Below, one piece after another: positions 18,001 to 25,956 of a DNA stretch of 64,000 nt (positions are counted from its first letter, which is position 1; every line of letters starts with the position of its first letter). Origin of the DNA: Flavobacterium flavigenum (GTDB taxonomy: Bacteria > Bacteroidota > Bacteroidia > Flavobacteriales > Flavobacteriaceae); contig NZ_CP114285.2 in NCBI RefSeq assembly GCF_027111255.2, positions 1,426,001-1,490,000 of the forward strand. The letters run 5' to 3'. A model generated the notes under the pieces. It did not search any database, was not told the DNA's origin, and saw only the letters and a program-made list of their open reading frames with translations. A program made the translations under genes and the position numbers.

Positions 18001-18646
18001 GCTGGTTTATTACTTTTTCAGCTTCGATACCCATTAACTGAATCATTTGTGTATTTGCAATTTCCACAATATGATCTTTGCCCCTAAATACACACATAGG
18101 CACAGGCGCCTGCATGATATTATTTATAAACCTTTCATTACTTTCCTTTAATGCTTCAGCTGCTTTTTTCTTTTCTGTAGTTTCGATTACGGTTACCAAA
18201 ACACCACCTACTTCTCCATTTTCTTTTTTTATAGGACTGTAAGAAAAATCGAAATAACAATCTTCATCGAAACCATGTCTGTTCAACACCACCTTAAAAT
18301 CAGGAAAACTAACCGCATTTCCGTTCATTACATCATGAAACATTGCTCCTATCGTCTCCCAGATTTCTGAGAATGTTTTTTTTGAGCTTATTCCCAAAGC
18401 ATCGGGATGTTTAGACGATCCCAAAATAGGACGAAAAGCATCATTGTATAACTGCGTGTAATCATTGCCCCATGCTATATACATTCCAAAAGGATTATTG
18501 AGCACTATTGATACTGCTGTACGAAGACTTTGCGGCCATGTATCAGGATTTCCTATGGATGTTTTACTCCAGTCTTTGGAGCGAATCAATTCTCCCATTT
18601 CTCCTCCATCAGCCAAAAAATAATATTCCTGATCAGTAAAGCCCAT
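15023..18646 (-). CDS. Hybrid multi-PAS sensor histidine kinase
   Basis: The soluble 1207-residue kinase has an N-terminal PAS-like sensor (about 10-160) and six further PAS/PAC units starting near residues 170, 298, 428, 557, 685 and 830. HisKA follows with the phospho-accepting histidine in SYISSHDLQEPLR-like context (about residue 980), then HATPase_c with N box SNAIKFSK, ISDNGIGFD and TGTGIGLAIVKK. No transmembrane segment or receiver domain is visible, so it senses cytoplasmic signals such as redox, light or small molecules. It lies 11 bases after a single-domain response regulator in the same operon, an arrangement common for phytochrome-like and PAS kinases paired with Rcp-type regulators. 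Confidence 0.92.
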   Translation of the reverse strand: MGFTDQEYYFLADGGEMGELIRSKDWSKTSIGNPDTWPQSLRTAVSIVLNNPFGMYIAWGNDYTQLYNDAFRPILGSSKHPDALGISSKKTFSEIWETIGAMFHDVMNGNAVSFPDFKVVLNRHGFDEDCYFDFSYSPIKKENGEVGGVLVTVIETTEKKKAAEALKESNERFINNIMQAPVPMCVFRGKDHIVEIANTQMIQLMGIEAEKVINQPIFKVLPQSKAVEDILDDVFSTGKNFVANEQLVQLIRNDNTESRYVNFVYEALTEPNGTISGVVAIAIEVTPQVLARSKVEESEQKIRQLVENAPFPIGVYVGKEMRIELANQSIMDIWGKGNDVIGKLYKEILPELENQHVFEQLNTVFETGESFHSKNTRLDLTIEGKLETFYFNYSFTPLYDTNGKIYGVMNTGVDLTDLNLAKKKIEEADKRFRNTVKQAPVGITILRGHQYVVEMANEAYLKLVDKKEDTFVGKPLFESLPEVETTVSSLLENVLKTGIPYHGNEVPVPLNRFGKLEISYFDFLYYPLKEEDGTISGIIVTVTEVSEKVLARKKIEQNEERLNIIVEASELGTWELNIKTKELLYSERYLEIIGGYKENVNLTHQQLLEHLHPDDMHLRNIAFKEALISGNLNYEARLIWKDKSIHWMEGKGKVFYDENGNPEKLIGTVRDTTAENKHQEAIEESEKRFRSLTESLPQLIWETDEKGNALFTSGKWFEYTGIHPGKDDSWEKMIHPEDLDENTKIWHHCLTTGERYRADVRIKSKTGTYRWHAAIGEPIRNENNEIIKWVGAFTDIHADKAFAHELEEQVNARTRELNLMNESLRKSEQRYHLMVEEVQDYAILYLNHEGIVENWNIGAEKIKGYKSEEIIGQSFSVFYTEEDRKNNLPHKVLQIAREKGKAIHEGWRVRKNGTLFWASVVITAVHNKKKEVIGFSKVTHDLTEKKQANDKLKQNALELEQKNIELEQMNKELQSFAYISSHDLQEPLRKIQTFATQIIEKESDNLSDFGKDKFQRMQNAAQRMQTLINDLLAYSRTNVQERIFEKTDLSKIIDEVEEDLKEELELKKAVIEKGQTFKVDLIPFQFRQLLYNLVSNAIKFSKPEVFPVIKINCEIIKGSALGNKKAQDTIDYCHISISDNGIGFDQQYSAKIFEVFQRLHGKLEYTGTGIGLAIVKKIVENHNGFITASGEQNKGATFNIYIPVNEE

Positions 18647-18657
18647 AGAAAAAACGA

Positions 18658-19101
18658 TTAGTATTGAAGAATAAATTGCGCTCTTGCTGGCTGTTTAAAG
18701 CTGCTTTCGGATGCTTTTGTGAGTGCACCTGAAATTACTTTTTTTAATTTTGAAAAATCACCGGGTTTACGAATATAATGAGTCGCGCCCATGTCATAGA
18801 GCAAATCGACGATTTTACTATCAAGAGACGTTGAAAAAATAATGACAGGAAGGTTTTTAAACTCCTCAATGTTCTTAATTTCTGCCAGACATTCATGTCC
18901 GTTTTTGCGTGGCATATTTAAATCCAGAAAAAGTATATCTGGTAAATTAGCTGCATTTCCCAAATGATACATAAGTTCTACTCCATCATGAACTGTTTCA
19001 AGTGTTGTAGAAAGCGGAAGCTCATCAAGTGCTTCCTTAAAAAAAATACAATCATCATCATCATCGTCAGCTAATAGAAGATTGTAAATCTGTTTGTTCA
19101 T
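18658..19101 (-). CDS. Single-domain response regulator (Rcp-like)
   Basis: The 147-residue CheY-like receiver has no output domain. The acidic pocket is in LLLADDDDDD, the phospho-acceptor aspartate is at about residue 60 in LFLDLNMPRKNG, and the conserved lysine is in YIRKPGD. The ATG at 19101 is preferred; the frame could begin 12 codons earlier, but that segment (MDIKIINLSSIK) is not part of the receiver fold. It is translated just upstream of the multi-PAS kinase and is its likely partner, acting through protein contacts rather than DNA binding. Confidence 0.88.
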   Translation of the reverse strand: MNKQIYNLLLADDDDDDCIFFKEALDELPLSTTLETVHDGVELMYHLGNAANLPDILFLDLNMPRKNGHECLAEIKNIEEFKNLPVIIFSTSLDSKIVDLLYDMGATHYIRKPGDFSKLKKVISGALTKASESSFKQPARAQFILQY

Positions 19102-19137
19102 TTTTATGGAGGATAAATTAATTATTTTGATATCCAT

Positions 19138-19747
19138 TTCTTTTCAGACCTCTATGTGTGTTTTTTAATAAATCCGAATTAAAACTTTTCATAACAGCTA
19201 AGATAAAACTAATTTTAATATCTGTAATCAATACTATAGTTATAAATTAAATCCATTTGGATAAAACACGAAAGAACTTCTTGTATTTTATCTTAAAAGT
19301 AATATTCTAAGAAGTATATTATATTTTCCAAATTTATCGTTTTTAATAAATGCTAACTACCGGTCGGAAAGTTACTTTTGTTAATCAATTAAAATGTATT
19401 AAAATTTCATCAATAAACAGTTTTACTTACAGGGATATCAGGCTTTCATGGCTGACATAAAACTATTCAACTGCGAACAAAGGTTGAAAGTTATTGTTAC
19501 ATCGCTGGATAACGAGGATATAGCAGGAATGAACAAAATATAGATTTTGTAAAGCATATCGCAGAAAAAGCAGGTTGGGAATTTAATATAATTGTGTCTG
19601 CAAAAATAGAATTATTACCAAGCAGGAGAAACAAAAAAGGCTATCCAAAAATTACTTTTGGACAGCCTAATTCACTTTATAATCTCAATTGAATCAAATA
19701 TTACACAGTGGCAAACATCTGGATTATCTCATTCAGTTCTTGATTCA
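19138..19747. other. Intergenic region with possible gene remnant
   Basis: There is no intact gene over 600 bases. A 31-codon plus frame from ATG 19448 (MADIKLFNCEQRLKVIVTSL) ends in TAG, and the protein-like text continues one frame over (DFVKHIAEKAGWEFNIIVSA) to about 19631. This looks like a frameshifted small gene. The only other feature is the hairpin at 19638-19668. Confidence 0.35.
19638..19675 (-). terminator. Intrinsic terminator of the GPAYKN small-protein gene
   Basis: The stem AGGCTGTCCAAAA / TTTTGGATAGCCT (one mismatch) is followed on the minus strand by CTTTTTTGTTTC. It lies about 75 bases past the stop of the 106-residue secreted protein. Confidence 0.8.
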
Positions 19748-20068
19748 TTACCAATTTTTACTCCAGGGTCCAAAGTTTTTATACGCTGGTCCTGTTAATT
19801 TTTGTCTTTCTGAATTGCCTATTTTAACTTCAGCCAGATTTTCTTTTGGAGTTTCTCTCACTGGTTGCTCGTTTTTATATGCAGGTCCCTGAAGTGATGT
19901 TTTATTATTTTCAGCATATATTTTAGTTGCCACTGTTTCGTGCTCCCAAACTTTATAATTTTTAAATGCCGGACCTTTTAAATCACTTTGTTTTACATTC
20001 GGTTTCTCCTGTGCAAATGCACCAAAAGAAATAAATAAAACCCCTAATATTAATGCTATATTTTTCAT
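19748..20068 (-). CDS. Small exported protein with three GPAYKN motifs
   Basis: Not recognised. The 106-residue protein has a clear signal peptide (residues 1-20, LFISFGAFAQ). The mature 86 residues contain three copies of a GPA[FY]KN motif: KGPAFKN (31-37), QGPAYKN (60-66) and TGPAYKN (92-98), each followed by a polar/aromatic stretch (NYKVWEH, NEQPV, NFGPWSKNW). The spacing is about 30 residues. There are no cysteines and no membrane segment, so it is periplasmic or secreted. It is monocistronic with its own terminator and lies between two sensor-kinase systems. The repeats could be binding or processing units; no function is known to me. Confidence 0.75.
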   Translation of the reverse strand: MKNIALILGVLFISFGAFAQEKPNVKQSDLKGPAFKNYKVWEHETVATKIYAENNKTSLQGPAYKNEQPVRETPKENLAEVKIGNSERQKLTGPAYKNFGPWSKNW

Positions 20069-20183
20069 AACTATTACCGTTTATTGTTTTTTATAAATTT
20101 ACAATTGGTAACAGTCTTTTAGGATTATGGGAATCTACCCAATTTGCATCCGTATTTATACGGATAAAAAACTTCTAACTTTA

Positions 20184-20816
20184 TTATATTAAATTCATTT
20201 TTGCTGCTTTTTTAATAAGTTCGGCAGTATTTTTTACTTCTAGCTTTTTTAAAATATTAGCACGATGGGTTTCTATGGTCCGTGAGCTTACAAATAGCTG
20301 AGCCGCAATTTCTTTAGTAGTCAGTCCCTTCGAAATTAACCCTAAAACTTCGGTTTCTTTATTAGACAAAATATCCTCACTGATGCTTTGTGTTGACATA
20401 AAGTTGATCATTTTTTCAGAGATTTCAGCACTAAAATATTTTTTTCCAAGACTAACGCTTCTTATTGCCAGAATTAATTCAGATTCATCTGTATTTTTTA
20501 ACAGGTAGCCGTAAGCCCCCATTTTAGCACATTTTGCGATATAATTTCCATCATTGTGCATCGAAATCACAATAGGTTTTATGTCAGAAGCAGTGTTATT
20601 TAGTTCTTTTAAAACCTGAAAACCATCCATATTGGGCATAGTGATGTCCAACAATACAATATCAGCTTCAAAGTTAGTATGGATAAGCTCCATAAACTGA
20701 ATACCATCACCAACGCTTTGAACAATTTTTATATCATCATGCTTTCTGAGGAGCTCAGCAAGTCCGTTACGGAAAAGTTCATGATCGTCAGCTATTATTA
20801 ATTTGATTTCTTTCAT
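20184..20816 (-). CDS. NarL/LuxR-family response regulator
   Basis: The 210-residue protein has a receiver domain (acidic pair IIADDHELF, phospho-acceptor Asp57 in VLLDITMPNMDG) and a C-terminal LuxR-type helix-turn-helix (about 145-205, GLTTKEIAAQLFVSSRTIETH). Phosphorylation by a HisKA_3 kinase normally drives dimerisation and DNA binding. Its start overlaps the stop of the upstream kinase gene by four bases (ATGA), indicating translational coupling and a dedicated pair. Its target genes cannot be read from the sequence. Confidence 0.95.
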   Translation of the reverse strand: MKEIKLIIADDHELFRNGLAELLRKHDDIKIVQSVGDGIQFMELIHTNFEADIVLLDITMPNMDGFQVLKELNNTASDIKPIVISMHNDGNYIAKCAKMGAYGYLLKNTDESELILAIRSVSLGKKYFSAEISEKMINFMSTQSISEDILSNKETEVLGLISKGLTTKEIAAQLFVSSRTIETHRANILKKLEVKNTAELIKKAAKMNLI

Positions 20817-22468
20817 AATTCTATAGGTAACTCGATTTCAAAGGTTGTGTTTCCGGGAACTGCATTGATTACAATTGTACCATTGCAAATTTCTACACGT
20901 TCTTTAATGTTAATAATTCCTAAGCCTAATTTAACGGTATTGAGGTCAAAACCGATTCCATCATCAAAATAAAAAAGAGAAATAAACTCATCAAACTCTG
21001 AAAGTGTGATCCGGATATTTTTTGCACCAGCATGTTTTAAAGTGTTGTTAATCAGTTCCTGTGCTATTCTAAACAGATTAATTGCCTGATGATTGGTAAT
21101 ATTAGAATTGTCCTGTTGGGTTAAATCCTCATATTCAATAGTCACATTTGTCGATTTTTTGAGGCTTTCGATAAAATTAGTTAAGGTCACTCCAACCCCA
21201 AAATCATCTATTGAAGCAGGCATCAGGGCATTCGACATCAGCCTGATTTCAGAAATAGTTTCATCCACAATTTTTTTCATTTCTGCTTTTTTCAGTTCAT
21301 TTTTGACCCTGTTTTCAATGTAGTATTTTAAAGACGTTAGATAAGGCCCTACACCATCGTGGAGCTCACGCGAAAGCCTGCGCCTTTCATCTTCCAGACC
21401 GTTTACCAACATGCGTGTGGATTGTATTCTGGTGTTTTCATCATTATTTCTGAACTCTATCAGCTTATCCCGCATCGCCAAAAGACTTTTTCCTAACATA
21501 TCATTCGGACTTTTAGGCTTAAAATCGGTATGGAGATTCATTTTTCCAATATCATCAGAGAATTTTACGGCACCCTGCAAAGAGGCTTTCAAATTGGCCA
21601 GCGCATCAAACATTTCCTTTATTTCCTTCGAATTTTTTATGAATTCATTGGTCTGGTTATAATCTCCTTCTGCCATAATCCGGAGACTTTTTTGCATGTT
21701 CTTAATGGGGTTCGTAATAAATCTTGTCAGAAAAAGAGAAAGCATAACACCCAGTAAAAAAATACCGAGAGTGAGTCCTACAAGTCTTTGCCTTAATTCT
21801 TTTAACGGAAGTGTCACCTCATCAACATCGATTTCAGACAGAATTACCATTTTTAAATTCTGAACTACTATTGGACTGTACACACTATAGACATCAATCC
21901 CTCTGTAATCCTCAAAAACACCTCTGCCATTTATCCCTTTAAAAGCATTGATTACACCTTTTGTTTTAACCAATATGGTGTAAGGGGTTTTATTGGGATA
22001 AAAACGGGATTGAGACCGCATTCTAAAATCACTGCCCACCAGATAGGATTCACCACTATCCCCCATTCCGGTACGTTCAAGGAGTATTTGTTTGATTTTA
22101 TTGTAGTCTAAAACTTTAATACTTATGCCTTTTTTAGAGTTTGAGACAAAGCCTATGGTTGTCTTTTTAGCAATATGATAGGTTGTAAAATCGTAAATTC
22201 CGTTACTCTTTTTAATGCTTTCCGGAAGTTTTAAAACAGTAGTGTCAATTTTCTGTCCATACAATTCAGAAGATTCAAATCGCTCCCATTCTGATTTTAG
22301 TAAATGTTCGATCTGGTTTTGCTTGAGTGTTTTGATAGAATTTAACTGCAGCAAAATACGATCGTTCAAAACATTTGAAAACTGCTGGTACGAAGAAAAA
22401 GACAATAAAGCAATTACCAGCGCAATTAAACTATTAATTATGATCAGTATTAATGTTTTGATGTTCAT
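20813..22468 (-). CDS. Membrane sensor histidine kinase (Cache-like sensor, HAMP, HisKA_3)
   Basis: The 551-residue kinase has TM1 at about 5-25, a periplasmic sensor of about 180 residues with the Cache-like signature YLVGSDFRMRSQSRF, and TM2 at about 230-250. A HAMP linker (RFITNPIKNMQKSLRIMAEG) precedes HisKA_3 with the histidine in SRELHDGVG (about residue 368) and a HATPase_c domain (ELINNTLKHAG, YFDDGIGFD, LGLGIINIKERVE). It senses an extracellular or periplasmic small molecule and phosphorylates the overlapping NarL-type regulator. Confidence 0.93.
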   Translation of the reverse strand: MNIKTLILIIINSLIALVIALLSFSSYQQFSNVLNDRILLQLNSIKTLKQNQIEHLLKSEWERFESSELYGQKIDTTVLKLPESIKKSNGIYDFTTYHIAKKTTIGFVSNSKKGISIKVLDYNKIKQILLERTGMGDSGESYLVGSDFRMRSQSRFYPNKTPYTILVKTKGVINAFKGINGRGVFEDYRGIDVYSVYSPIVVQNLKMVILSEIDVDEVTLPLKELRQRLVGLTLGIFLLGVMLSLFLTRFITNPIKNMQKSLRIMAEGDYNQTNEFIKNSKEIKEMFDALANLKASLQGAVKFSDDIGKMNLHTDFKPKSPNDMLGKSLLAMRDKLIEFRNNDENTRIQSTRMLVNGLEDERRRLSRELHDGVGPYLTSLKYYIENRVKNELKKAEMKKIVDETISEIRLMSNALMPASIDDFGVGVTLTNFIESLKKSTNVTIEYEDLTQQDNSNITNHQAINLFRIAQELINNTLKHAGAKNIRITLSEFDEFISLFYFDDGIGFDLNTVKLGLGIINIKERVEICNGTIVINAVPGNTTFEIELPIEL

Positions 22469-22667
22469 TAAAATCTACTTTTAAAGATATAACCAGATTA
22501 GTATTTGTAAATATACTTCGTTTAGTGCTTTAAAAGAAACTTTGAAGCAATAGTTCTGCTAACCTCTATGTGATTCTTTAGATTTAATTAAATGTGTTAT
22601 CGGCTTAACAAGGTATCGGCCTTAAAAATCAGGAAACTTTTTAGACTTTTACAATTGTAATGTCATT

Positions 22668-23135
22668 TTAAAAATTATGCAAAGTCTTTTTCAGACTTTG
22701 CGAAGCGTGGGGTCTTTTTTGTTTTTCTGCTTTATCCAATGCTTAACTTAGGGCTCTTTCAGACCGTTTACTTTCGGTAATATCATCCGTTGTGACGACT
22801 AATATTTCATGCTGCTTTACAGCAGTAAAACAAAACCAATACTTTATATCCCCTATTTCATATGAAGTTTCAAATTTGGCTGTGATTCCGGTTTCTGCTG
22901 CCTCAATAAATTTAGTAAGCATACCAGTCTCTTTTACCATAGGAAAAACATTGCTGCATGACTTTCCTTTATAGTCTGTATCCCCTACCCAATTAAGGAT
23001 ATAATTATTGAGTAGCAGAATTGAAAAGTCTTCAATCTTACCTGTGCTGTCATAAAGAGACTCTAATACTGCTATACCGTTTGATACGGAGTTAAAAACG
23101 GCCTGAAAAAGATCTTAGTTTTCTGTTAATTTCAT
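22668..23135 (-). pseudogene. Decayed PAS-domain sensor kinase fragment
   Basis: One minus-strand frame reads as a PAS/PAC domain with internal stops. After ATG 23135 the text MKLTEN is cut by TAA, then continues DLFQAVFNSVSNGIAVLE and through a PAS core (NWVGDTDYKGKSC) to the PAC-like ending VVTTDDITESKRSERALS. A second TAA (about 22742) interrupts before ALDKAEKQKR. Intact relatives continue into a HisKA domain, which is missing. The frame is otherwise undamaged, so the decay is recent or the fragment is under weak selection. An 8-bp hairpin at 22679-22701 follows. Confidence 0.75.
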
Positions 23136-23397
23136 GGATGCATTTATGACTGACTACAATTGTTCATTTTTATTACTTTTTGTGTTATCAGTCATAACGA
23201 TTTAATATGAAAGAAAAAATGCGTCTTCATAGCTAAAATATAAAAAAAAGCACAAATATACAATGCCAGTAAACAAGATAAATGCGAACATTTATATAGC
23301 GTTACGTATAATTAATCTTTACATTTGATACTCAAATTAATAAAAAGGACTGAAAAGACGAAACCGTATGCCTTAATTAACATCGCCAGCAAAGGCA

Positions 23398-23907
23398 TTG
23401 GAAAATCGATCAGCACAATCGAAAAACTATCCATCGCCATTACATTTTCCAACACCGAAAGATATAGAGAATATACTATTTTACATTCAGCGTGATCCCA
23501 ATATAAACACTGCGATTTATGCCCTAAACTACCATGAAAATGGAAAAATAAACAATAGCAATACTATAAAAGCGTATTGAATTCGATATACTGAGAAAGG
23601 AGAAAAAAGATTTTAATTATATCCAAAGCAAATTGTATACGGAATAGAAAGTAAAACGGTAAATAGTGAAGAGTTTGAAATCCAATTTGTATCGTACAAA
23701 AAGTTGCCTTTAACCCTGAAAAAGCTAGATTCAGATCAAAAATATCATGTTTTTGTAAATATAAACCAGAAAAAAATACAGGTAGAAAAAATATTTGTAA
23801 GCATTGAAGGAGGTTCTTTTTGGGTACCCAATGTAAAGTATGCCGAAGTTACCGGAATTGATACTTCTTCAAATAAAAATATTACGGAAAGAATAGTATT
23901 AAATTAA
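23398..23907 (+). pseudogene. DUF4833 family protein, broken
   Basis: The protein matches the DUF4833 pattern (FYIQRDPNINTAIYALNY, later VSYKKLPL, KYHVFVNINQKKIQVEKIF and ITERIVLN) but is not intact. TGA at 23578-23580 replaces what should be a tryptophan (AY-stop-IRYTEKGE). A one-base gain in the T-run at 23611-23614 moves the text FNYIQSK into the next frame, and a one-base loss near 23632 restores the frame at VYGIESK. The N-terminal signal peptide is also missing. The function of DUF4833 is unknown; the intact protein would be a secreted protein of about 180 residues. It adjoins another pseudogene, so this is a local decay zone. Confidence 0.8.
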
Positions 23908-23933
23908 AATTCCAAGATCAAAATTCAACAAAG

Positions 23934-24563
23934 CTAAAATAAATTCAACAAAACTGCCAGCCCTAAAAGCGTTTCAGGATTATCAATTCCTTTTTCATCT
24001 TCAAGCATAACATTAACTTTATTACGAATAGCTGTAAGAGCCACAAACGTTCGGTTATAAACTCCTTTTTCATCCAAATCCAATTTTTTGGATGTTTCCT
24101 TAATAGAATATTGTTTCCGCCATCTGTATTCAAATACCTGTCGGGTTAGTTCAGGCAAATCAAGTAACACCTCGTCTATAAGAGCATATATTTCCTGCTC
24201 CTGTATATCCTCTAAAATATGAGTATAGGACAACGTATTTTCAAGAGCATTCAACTGTTCTTCTCCTACAACTGTTTTCTCCTTTTGTTTCTTGTTAGCT
24301 CTTAGGTAATCTAATATCCTAAAAGTATAAAAATGAAGTATGAAATTTTTAGCAGATCCCTCACTATTAGTTTTGATCTTTTGAGGGTTGAGCCATAAAG
24401 TCGACCAGAAATCCTGAGCAATATCGCTAGCAATGTCTGCATTGCCAATCCGGTTAAGAGCCCATTTATATAATAATGACGAATACCTTTTGTAAAACTC
24501 GTTAAAAGATTTTTCATCCTTTTCTGCAATCAATTCCAAGAGGTGTCTATCTGATCGTTTCAT
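23934..24563 (-). CDS. ECF sigma factor (FecI-like)
   Basis: The 209-residue sigma-70 factor of the extracytoplasmic function type has region 2 at about 20-85 (EFYKRYSSLLYKWALNRIG, DIAQDFWSTLW) and region 4 at about 135-195 (LPELTRQVFEYRW, YSIKETSKKLDLDEKGV). The start at 24563 is preferred over an upstream in-frame ATG six codons earlier. It is divergent from a FecR anti-sigma gene, which is unusual because FecI and FecR are mostly co-directional. It should direct RNA polymerase to the TonB-receptor operon when the receptor signals. Confidence 0.92.
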   Translation of the reverse strand: MKRSDRHLLELIAEKDEKSFNEFYKRYSSLLYKWALNRIGNADIASDIAQDFWSTLWLNPQKIKTNSEGSAKNFILHFYTFRILDYLRANKKQKEKTVVGEEQLNALENTLSYTHILEDIQEQEIYALIDEVLLDLPELTRQVFEYRWRKQYSIKETSKKLDLDEKGVYNRTFVALTAIRNKVNVMLEDEKGIDNPETLLGLAVLLNLF

Positions 24564-24869
24564 AATCTGGTATAAAATCACTGTAAAGGTAACAACATTA
24601 TAAGCTCAAATGTAAGAATCAAAATCAACCAAACACATTCTTTATCTGACAAAAAAAAGTTCTTAACCTTTTCTTTTTATACAGAATACTTTAAAAATGA
24701 GGGATTACAAAAATAACAAATACTTACATCAAGCCTTTGCCTTTGCGCTATTAACACATGCTTAACGCATTCGTAACTAATTAGTAATAAATTTCCAAAA
24801 GAAAAAGATCCTTCCCTATACGATTATCTTATATAAGCAAATCAGCATTGCTTTAAAACAATTTTAAAT

Positions 24870-25907
24870 ATGGATAAAAGTAATAGGAAGTTCTTCAATA
24901 ACAAACAGGATACAATAAACTGGCTGGTCCAACTATTCGAACGCTATGCTAATGGTCAGGCAACTGAAAAAGAAAAAGAAATAATAGAAAATTGGAATGC
25001 AGATTCAGGAGAAACGGCTTATAATGCTACGGAAACAGAAGTAAAAGAAGGCTGTAACACTGTTTGGCAAAGATTGACTGCCGAATTTGGTTTTGAACAG
25101 GAAACGACAAAACCAATTGTAAAACAAAAAGTAATTCGTTTAAATCTGTTTATCAAATATGCTGTAGCGGCAGCGGTAATTGTGTTTGCAGGTATCGGAA
25201 CTTACTTTTATACTTCTAAAGAAACTATTCAGAACAAAGATTTACAACAATATGCCGACAACAAAACCTATTTTGAATCCAAAACAGGAGAGCATATAGA
25301 AGTAACATTACCTGATAGTTCTGTAATACACCTGAATAGCAATACTAAGGTAGCCATAATAAAAAAAGAATTTAATACCGAAAATCGCGAATTCTGGCTT
25401 GAAGAAGGTGAAGCTTTTTTTGAAATTACCAAAAACCCCGAAAAACCCTTTATCATTCATAGTAGTGGTTTACAAACTACCGTATTAGGAACCTCTTTCA
25501 ACATCAAAGCCTATAAAGAATTAGATGAAACGTCGGTATCGGTGCGAGATGGAAAAGTACAAGTGAAGCATCAGGGTAATTTGTTAGGCGTATTCACTAA
25601 AAACAAACAAATAACAGTTAACAAGGCAACGGGAAGCACTGTAAAAAGTGAAGCCAACTGGGAAGATGCCGCATCCTGGATGGAAAACCGATTAGTCATG
25701 AATGGAGCCAATGCTAAAGAGCTTAAACTACGTTTGAAGCAACATTTTAATGTAACCGTTGAAATTAAAAACAATAAACTCGACGGAAAATTACTCAGTT
25801 CATCTTTCCGTACCGATGTCAGTCTGAAAGAAGTTCTGGATGGTATTAGTTTACTGTATAACATTAAGTATGACCTCAGTCAATCTGGGAAAGTGATTCT
25901 CTATTAA
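24870..25907 (+). CDS. FecR family anti-sigma factor
   Basis: The 345-residue inner-membrane regulator has a cytoplasmic N-terminal sigma-binding part (about 1-90), one transmembrane helix (about 92-112, YAVAAAVIVFAGIGTYFY) and a periplasmic FecR domain (about 130-235, with GEHIEVTLPDSSVIHLNS and EGEAFFEI). A C-terminal DUF4974 domain (about 268-345, LKLRLKQHFNVTVEI) presumably contacts the STN domain of the TonB receptor encoded next. Spacing to that receptor is 49 bases. Known members are cut by periplasmic and membrane proteases to release the sigma factor. Confidence 0.95.
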   Translation: MDKSNRKFFNNKQDTINWLVQLFERYANGQATEKEKEIIENWNADSGETAYNATETEVKEGCNTVWQRLTAEFGFEQETTKPIVKQKVIRLNLFIKYAVAAAVIVFAGIGTYFYTSKETIQNKDLQQYADNKTYFESKTGEHIEVTLPDSSVIHLNSNTKVAIIKKEFNTENREFWLEEGEAFFEITKNPEKPFIIHSSGLQTTVLGTSFNIKAYKELDETSVSVRDGKVQVKHQGNLLGVFTKNKQITVNKATGSTVKSEANWEDAASWMENRLVMNGANAKELKLRLKQHFNVTVEIKNNKLDGKLLSSSFRTDVSLKEVLDGISLLYNIKYDLSQSGKVILY

Positions 25908-25956
25908 AATTCGACAAACATAAAACATAAAATTAGCAACAATCAACAAGCACACA

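Noticed and set aside
19448..19631. Frameshifted small gene
   Set aside because: The two protein-like halves are short and unrecognised; noted only as a possible remnant in the intergenic entry.
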